From NCBI RefSeq assembly GCF_000190575.1, contig NC_015164.1:3992001-4056000 (forward strand): DNA of 64,000 nt, written 5' to 3'. A model generated the notes under the pieces. The model saw nothing but the letters and a program-made list of their open reading frames with translations. It was not told the DNA's origin and searched no databases. Numbering within the stretch: position 1 is the first letter of the stretch; every line of letters begins with the position of its first letter. Shown here in pieces: positions 61,828-64,000 of this stretch. A program made the position numbers and the translations under genes. The stretch comes from Phocaeicola salanitronis DSM 18170. Lineage in GTDB: Bacteria; Bacteroidota; Bacteroidia; Bacteroidales; Bacteroidaceae.

Positions 61828-64000
61828 ATGAAAAACTATTCCTGCATTCTCCGCGATTACCAAACGGGCACCATGCAACGTGTCCTTGACGCATGGCGTC
61901 AACACCCGTTCGTGATGGTACAGATGCCCACCGGCACTGGCAAAACACACCTGCTGGCCTCCCTCGTGAATGAAGAATTAAGAACGAAGAATGAAGAATC
62001 ATGTGTTTGGATTGTCGCTCATCGTCGTGAACTTGTAGAGCAAATAGAAACGACCGTCGCACGATACAGCATATCCAAAGAGTATGGAAAGGTGAAAGTG
62101 TTGTCCATACAATGGCTGTCAAGGCATTGGGAGGACGTGGATGATGAAAGGCCGAGCCTGATTGTGATAGACGAAGCCCATCATGCATTGGCGAAAACCT
62201 ACCAGGAACTGTGGCTACGCTATCCTGAAGCGAAGAAATTAGGTATGACCGCCACGCCTTGCCGACTGAACCGCAAGGGGTTCACGGACTTGTTTGACAC
62301 GCTCATCACATCGGACAGCATAGCGGACTTCATCCGTCAAGGGTGGCTTTCGCCTTTTGATTATGTATCCATACGTCCAGACAGTGAAGACCAAAAGCTA
62401 ATAGACGGTTTGGAAAAACGTGGGGCGGACGGAGATTTCCAAGTAAAGGAGATGGATACCGTGCTGAACAAACGGCCAAGCATCGAGAGACTGTATGAAA
62501 GCGTAAGACAATACGCCGACGGAAAGAAAGGCATAATCTATGCAATAAGTATCAGCCACGCACGGAATATCGCGGAATATTACAAGGGACACGGAATGAA
62601 CGCCGTCGCCATAGACAGCAAGACACCTGCAAAAGAGCGAAAACGACTTGTAGAGGATTTCCGGCAAGGCGGAATACAGGTACTGGTCAACGTGGATGTG
62701 TTCAGCGAGGGGTTCGATTGCCCGGACGTGGAGTTCGTGCAATTGGCACGCCCTACCCTCTCGCTTTCCAAGTACCTGCAGCAGGTGGGACGCGGACTAC
62801 GAAAAACGGTGGGAAAGGAAAGCTGCATGATTATCGACAACGTGGGGCTTTACCGCCTGTTCGGCCTGCCGACTGCCTATCGTGACTGGCAGGCGATGTT
62901 CGAAGGACGGCTGGCCGGAAAAGGCTATCCCGCCGCAAACGCAAGAAATGTTTCCTATATGGCTGCCGGACAAGTGAAAGACGAGACATTGAATGCGGAC
63001 GGCTTGCTGGAGACGATTGTATCGCACGGACAGTTGATGGATTACCTGCAAAACGGTTCTTCCCTGTTTGATAATAACGCTTCGCAAGCGGAAACTCTGA
63101 CACCATATAAAGACCGTCAAAGCGGGCTTTGGGGATTGAAAATGGGACAGACTATCACCGCCAAAGCGCAATACCGCACCGTATTTGACGTGAAAGACAA
63201 TTGTGCTGCCGTGAGGTTCGAAGACAACCGGGTCGGCATCACGGATGGGAACGGGAACATACGGATGAAGCTCAACCGGTATCGGTACATGAAATTCCTG
63301 CCGGACGACATTGTTGCCGTGACGGACAATACCGGACATACATTTTACATTGATTTGAAAACAGCCAAACTGTATAACGGGAAACCGGAAGTGCTGAAAT
63401 ACGGGAGGATTGAGATGCTGAGGGTCGGAATGGTGTATTATAGCCGCACCAAGAATGTCTATAAGAGTCCGTTGGGAATAAACAGTTTTGACTTGGTGCC
63501 ACGTGGCTTCTATTTGCGGATTTATACCAGTCTGACCGACAACTGTAAGTTCAGACACATAGACAGCGAGGATGCTTTCCTTCATCAGGATTGTGTGTGC
63601 ATCCTGGCGAATGACGAAGAAGAATACTATGGATTCTGCGGCGAACTTGCAGACGGCAGCATCGTGATTACGGACGGAAAGGGAAATTACCACCATGCCA
63701 TGGACGGCAAGGAGAAGCAATACATCGCCTGCGAGCACCCAAAAACACAAGACGAGGATTTTGATGTGGCGGTGTCACGACTGAAAGCGGAAGCCGAGGC
63801 GAGAGCCGCTAAGATGAAAGCGGACCATCAACGGGAAAAAGAAAAGAAACAGCAGATGCGACTGGCTAAAATACAAGATGCCGTTCCGTTCCAATCGGGA
63901 TTGAAATGGGGGTTGAGAGCAGGCAGCCGCGTCATCGTGCCGCCCATTTACCGTAGCATACAGAACCCCGTGGGCAACTATTGTGTCGTGGAAACCAATC
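61828..64000 (+). CDS. DEAD/DEAH-box helicase with WG-repeat-like tail, right end outside window
   Basis: The frame opens at ATG 61828 (MKNYSCILRDYQTGTMQRVL) and is still open at the window edge, about 724 codons. SF2 helicase motifs: I PTGTGKTHLLA, II VIDEAHHAL, III GMTATPCRL, V NVDVFSEGFDCP, VI QQVGRGLRK. The last visible 35 residues (SGLKWGLRAGSRVIVPPIYR) look like a WG repeat. Bacteroides mobile elements commonly carry such helicases. The region near residue 50 (NEELRTKNEES) is encoded by a purine-rich repeat also seen in intergenic regions of this window. Its role may be in DNA metabolism or defence. Confidence 0.85.
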   Translation, partial: MKNYSCILRDYQTGTMQRVLDAWRQHPFVMVQMPTGTGKTHLLASLVNEELRTKNEESCVWIVAHRRELVEQIETTVARYSISKEYGKVKVLSIQWLSRHWEDVDDERPSLIVIDEAHHALAKTYQELWLRYPEAKKLGMTATPCRLNRKGFTDLFDTLITSDSIADFIRQGWLSPFDYVSIRPDSEDQKLIDGLEKRGADGDFQVKEMDTVLNKRPSIERLYESVRQYADGKKGIIYAISISHARNIAEYYKGHGMNAVAIDSKTPAKERKRLVEDFRQGGIQVLVNVDVFSEGFDCPDVEFVQLARPTLSLSKYLQQVGRGLRKTVGKESCMIIDNVGLYRLFGLPTAYRDWQAMFEGRLAGKGYPAANARNVSYMAAGQVKDETLNADGLLETIVSHGQLMDYLQNGSSLFDNNASQAETLTPYKDRQSGLWGLKMGQTITAKAQYRTVFDVKDNCAAVRFEDNRVGITDGNGNIRMKLNRYRYMKFLPDDIVAVTDNTGHTFYIDLKTAKLYNGKPEVLKYGRIEMLRVGMVYYSRTKNVYKSPLGINSFDLVPRGFYLRIYTSLTDNCKFRHIDSEDAFLHQDCVCILANDEEEYYGFCGELADGSIVITDGKGNYHHAMDGKEKQYIACEHPKTQDEDFDVAVSRLKAEAEARAAKMKADHQREKEKKQQMRLAKIQDAVPFQSGLKWGLRAGSRVIVPPIYRSIQNPVGNYCVVETN

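Noticed and set aside
1..64000. CRISPR array, tRNA or rRNA genes
   Set aside because: No regularly spaced repeat-spacer array was seen, and I could not identify any tRNA or rRNA by eye; short RNA genes could still be missed without a covariance search.

Overview
The window comes from a gut Bacteroidales genome (Bacteroides, Phocaeicola or Parabacteroides type). The evidence is a Bacteroides-style conjugation operon (TraE, F, G, J, K, L, M, N, O), an invertible capsule promoter with a UpxY-type antiterminator, an IS1380-family element, helix_17-type HTH proteins, and promoters of the TAnnTTTG type. Species cannot be fixed from the sequence.

Layout. 1-1.3 kb (minus strand): the 5' part of an AAA ATPase gene preceded by a small XRE regulator. 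1.6-5.6 kb (plus): an accessory/replication module with an XRE regulator, two excisionase-like HTH proteins, a Toprim-helicase protein and a Toprim primase. 5.7-7.4 kb: an AbiE-type toxin-antitoxin pair with a clear promoter and a strong terminator. 7.5-8.1 kb: a minus-strand gene of unknown function. 8.5-28.1 kb: a long conjugation operon encoding the mating-pair apparatus, a VirD4-like coupling protein and a lysozyme. It also carries genes unusual for a tra operon: a fimbrillin-like lipoprotein, a BRO/KilAC antirepressor-like protein, a second lipoprotein and an 855-residue exported protein. No relaxase gene is visible.

28.2-56.7 kb: a phase-variable capsular polysaccharide locus. A tyrosine recombinase lies next to a 200-bp element bounded by perfect 23-bp inverted repeats. 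That element holds a promoter, in the ON orientation here. A leader of about 500 nt follows, with hairpins and an ops-like motif fused to an intrinsic terminator, then upxY. An IS1380-family element with a 5-bp target duplication (CTAAA) sits immediately after upxY. A decayed recombinase and several unknown genes follow. The sugar genes come next: UDP-glucose dehydrogenase, O-acyltransferases, Wzx flippase, an SDR plus MenD-like ThDP enzyme pair, pyruvyltransferase, Wzy-like polymerase, glycosyltransferases, an exported sialidase, a nonulosonate synthase, a CMP-nonulosonate synthetase/phosphatase fusion, a sialyltransferase-like enzyme and a PssD/PssE pair. The predicted product is an acidic polymer containing a sialic acid or KDN and probably pyruvate ketals.

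57-61.8 kb: an ATPase and a divergent adenosine deaminase that match the RADAR (RdrA/RdrB) anti-phage system. From 61.8 kb to the right edge: a DEAD/DEAH helicase with a WG-repeat-like segment, truncated by the window. A plausible reading is an integrative conjugative element carrying a capsule locus and a phage-defence system as cargo. The element ends are not in view, so this remains an inference.
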